This document shows positions 62,890 through 64,000 of a stretch of 64,000 nt of DNA, in pieces (the first letter of the stretch is position 1; the number at the start of each line of letters is the position of its first letter). A program made the translations under genes and the position numbers. The notes below the pieces were generated by a model. That model worked only from the letters and a program-made list of their open reading frames with translations, ran no database searches and had not been told where the DNA came from. The stretch lies in contig NZ_CP016808.1 of assembly GCF_002741035.1 (NCBI RefSeq), forward strand, positions 3,582,501 through 3,646,500. Reading direction: 5' to 3'. This stretch comes from Paenibacillus sp. BIHB 4019 (GTDB lineage: Bacteria; Bacillota; Bacilli; Paenibacillales; Paenibacillaceae).

Positions 62890-63569
62890 TGGCGACGTTA
62901 ACACTTTCGGAAGTGAAAGCGAAGTCGGCAGCGCGGTTAAGCGGATTGTTGCCCGTTGTGAAAGCGGCGGCTGAAGCGTTAATTGAGCGGAGTTATAAAC
63001 GCGGCGTGCCGATCGTTATTACACAAGGGCTACGAACGTATGCGGAGCAGGACGCTTTATACGCGCAGGGGCGTACGAAAGCTGGCTCGATTGTCACGAA
63101 TGCACGCGCAGGGTACTCGTACCACAATTTCGGCGTAGCGATAGACTTCTCGCTGCTTTCGGAAGACGGCCGCTCCGTTTATTGGGATACGAAGCGAGAC
63201 GCTGATAAGGACGGCATTGCGGACTGGAACGAAGTTGTAGCGGAAGCTAAGGCGCTAGGATTCGCATGGGGCGGCGATTGGACTTCGTTCAAAGACTATC
63301 CGCACTTCGAGATGACATTCGGGCTCTCAACGGCTCAACTACGCGCAAACATCCGTCCGACAGCGGCGCAGACTAGCGCGGTATTAGCGAAGGTTAACGC
63401 GATTATGAAGGAGGAACCGGAATTGAAAGTCGAAGATGCGAACGCGATTATCACGTTTCTGAAAGCGGAGTGGGCAGCGGCTAATGCGAAGAAGGACGAG
63501 CCGCGCAAGAAAGAAGCGAATAGGCTGGCGAATGTGCTGCGCGTGGCTAGCGGGCAGGAAACGCAGTAA
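62889..63569 (+). CDS. endolysin, M15 (CwlK-like) L,D/D,D-peptidase
   Basis: 226 residues. VITQGLRTYAEQDALYAQGRT, SYHNFGVAIDF (His and Asp zinc ligands) and PHFEM (third ligand) define an active M15 peptidase cutting peptidoglycan stem peptides. C-terminal ~70 residues are a helical charged region, perhaps wall-binding. No signal peptide, as expected with a holin. Confidence 0.9.
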   Translation: MATLTLSEVKAKSAARLSGLLPVVKAAAEALIERSYKRGVPIVITQGLRTYAEQDALYAQGRTKAGSIVTNARAGYSYHNFGVAIDFSLLSEDGRSVYWDTKRDADKDGIADWNEVVAEAKALGFAWGGDWTSFKDYPHFEMTFGLSTAQLRANIRPTAAQTSAVLAKVNAIMKEEPELKVEDANAIITFLKAEWAAANAKKDEPRKKEANRLANVLRVASGQETQ

Positions 63570-63601
63570 CCTGATATATACGAAACATATACGAGGTATC
63601 A

Positions 63602-63666
63602 AAAAAAAGGCGCTTACGTACGACCAAACGGAATGAGTCCGTAAGGTTTACGTAAGCGCCTTTTTC
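63602..63666. terminator. bidirectional terminator
   Basis: AAAAAAGGCGCTTACGTA pairs perfectly with TACGTAAGCGCCTTTTT around a 28-nt loop. It ends both the late operon and the leftward gene at 63676. Confidence 0.9.
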
Positions 63667-63675
63667 TGCGTTCAT

Positions 63676-64000
63676 CTATTCGCAAGCTATTCCGTCTCGG
63701 TCACGATCTAGCTTCGTGCTGTATCCCGGATCACCTTCGTAAAGAGGCGCAGCTCCGGCCGCTCGGACAGCGGAACAATTCTTGTAATATACGAACTCTT
63801 CGACGGGTTCTATCGTAGGTTCAGGCGTTGGTTTCTCCGTCGGTTTAACAGTAGGTTTCGCGGTAGCTTCAGGCGATTCCGTCGGTTTAGCGGCTGATGA
63901 CGCTTTAGCGGACTCTTTCGGCTCCATTACAACGAATTTAATACGCTTACCATCCGGATATTCTTCGAGCTGATTACCGACCCATGATCCGGCCCCGCGA
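63676..64000 (-). CDS. excalibur-domain protein, partial at window edge
   Basis: The frame stays open to the right edge, so the N-terminus is missing (an internal ATG at 63925-63927 is probably not the start). Visible: a [11 protein letters not shown] segment, a Thr/Pro/Lys-rich linker, and a C-terminal excalibur domain ([37 protein letters not shown] region, calcium-binding DxDxDGIACE). Likely secreted and wall-associated. Whether phage or host is unknown because the right attachment site is not seen. Confidence 0.75.
   Translation of the reverse strand, partial: RGAGSWVGNQLEEYPDGKRIKFVVMEPKESAKASSAAKPTESPEATAKPTVKPTEKPTPEPTIEPVEEFVYYKNCSAVRAAGAAPLYEGDPGYSTKLDRDRDGIACE

Noticed and set aside
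63570..64000. Right attachment site
   Set aside because: No copy of the tRNA-Leu 3' end was found; the phage probably continues past the window.

Overview
The left 3.3 kb is the end of a host rRNA/tRNA operon: the 3' part of a 23S rRNA followed by sixteen tightly packed tRNA genes in the order typical of Bacillota. The rest of the window, from about 3.3 kb to beyond the right edge, is one temperate contractile-tailed phage (prophage) of at least 60 kb. The tRNA order, the PBSX-type tail genes and the strong AGGAGG-type ribosome binding sites point to a Paenibacillus-like Bacillota host; genus is an inference. The last tRNA (Leu, CAA) is the only one without an encoded CCA and sits 186 bp from a tyrosine integrase, so it probably marks the left attachment site. 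No right attachment site was seen.

Layout. 3.5-9 kb: integrase, a membrane DUF4352-like protein, a PD-(D/E)XK protein, an initiator-like HTH protein with short tandem repeats, small early genes and a leftward XRE repressor with operator palindromes. 9-31.6 kb: a cytosine methyltransferase, helicase loader, helicase, primase, a sigma-like factor, an SSB-like protein, nucleases, a family-A DNA polymerase split in two by a small gene, a RuvC-like resolvase, an adenine methyltransferase and class Ib ribonucleotide reductase (nrdI, nrdE, nrdF). 31.7-39.5 kb: dUTPase, ThyX, a 3D-domain wall protein, SH3-like repeat proteins, dNMP kinase, a frameshifted second cytosine methyltransferase and a sigma-region-4-like regulator. 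39.5-43.1 kb: a second regulatory island with YolD-like genes, an XRE repressor with two face-to-face consensus promoters, tiny membrane peptides and a second initiator-like gene with repeats and hairpins. 43.1-63.6 kb: late genes in one direction (terminase, portal, head, a NodB-like deacetylase, capsid, connectors, sheath, tube, frameshifted chaperone, tape measure, baseplate, fibre, holin, endolysin). A leftward excalibur-domain gene runs off the right edge.

The phage makes its own replisome and thymidylate/dNTP supply, which is more usual in virulent phages, yet carries integrase and repressors. Expression appears to be organised by terminators fused to a three-copy, ~56-bp promoter-like element, one copy preceding the phage's own sigma-like gene.

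Most notable: the DNA polymerase gene broken between its TGR motif and its catalytic motifs by a complete, translationally coupled small gene; at least seven genes that appear to start at ACG, ATA or CTG behind good Shine-Dalgarno sequences; the three-copy promoter-like element; two loci that repeat the same plan of initiator-like gene, direct repeats and covarying hairpins; a CCCAAAC frameshift site in the tail chaperone; and large structured intergenic elements at 17.3 and 42.8 kb.
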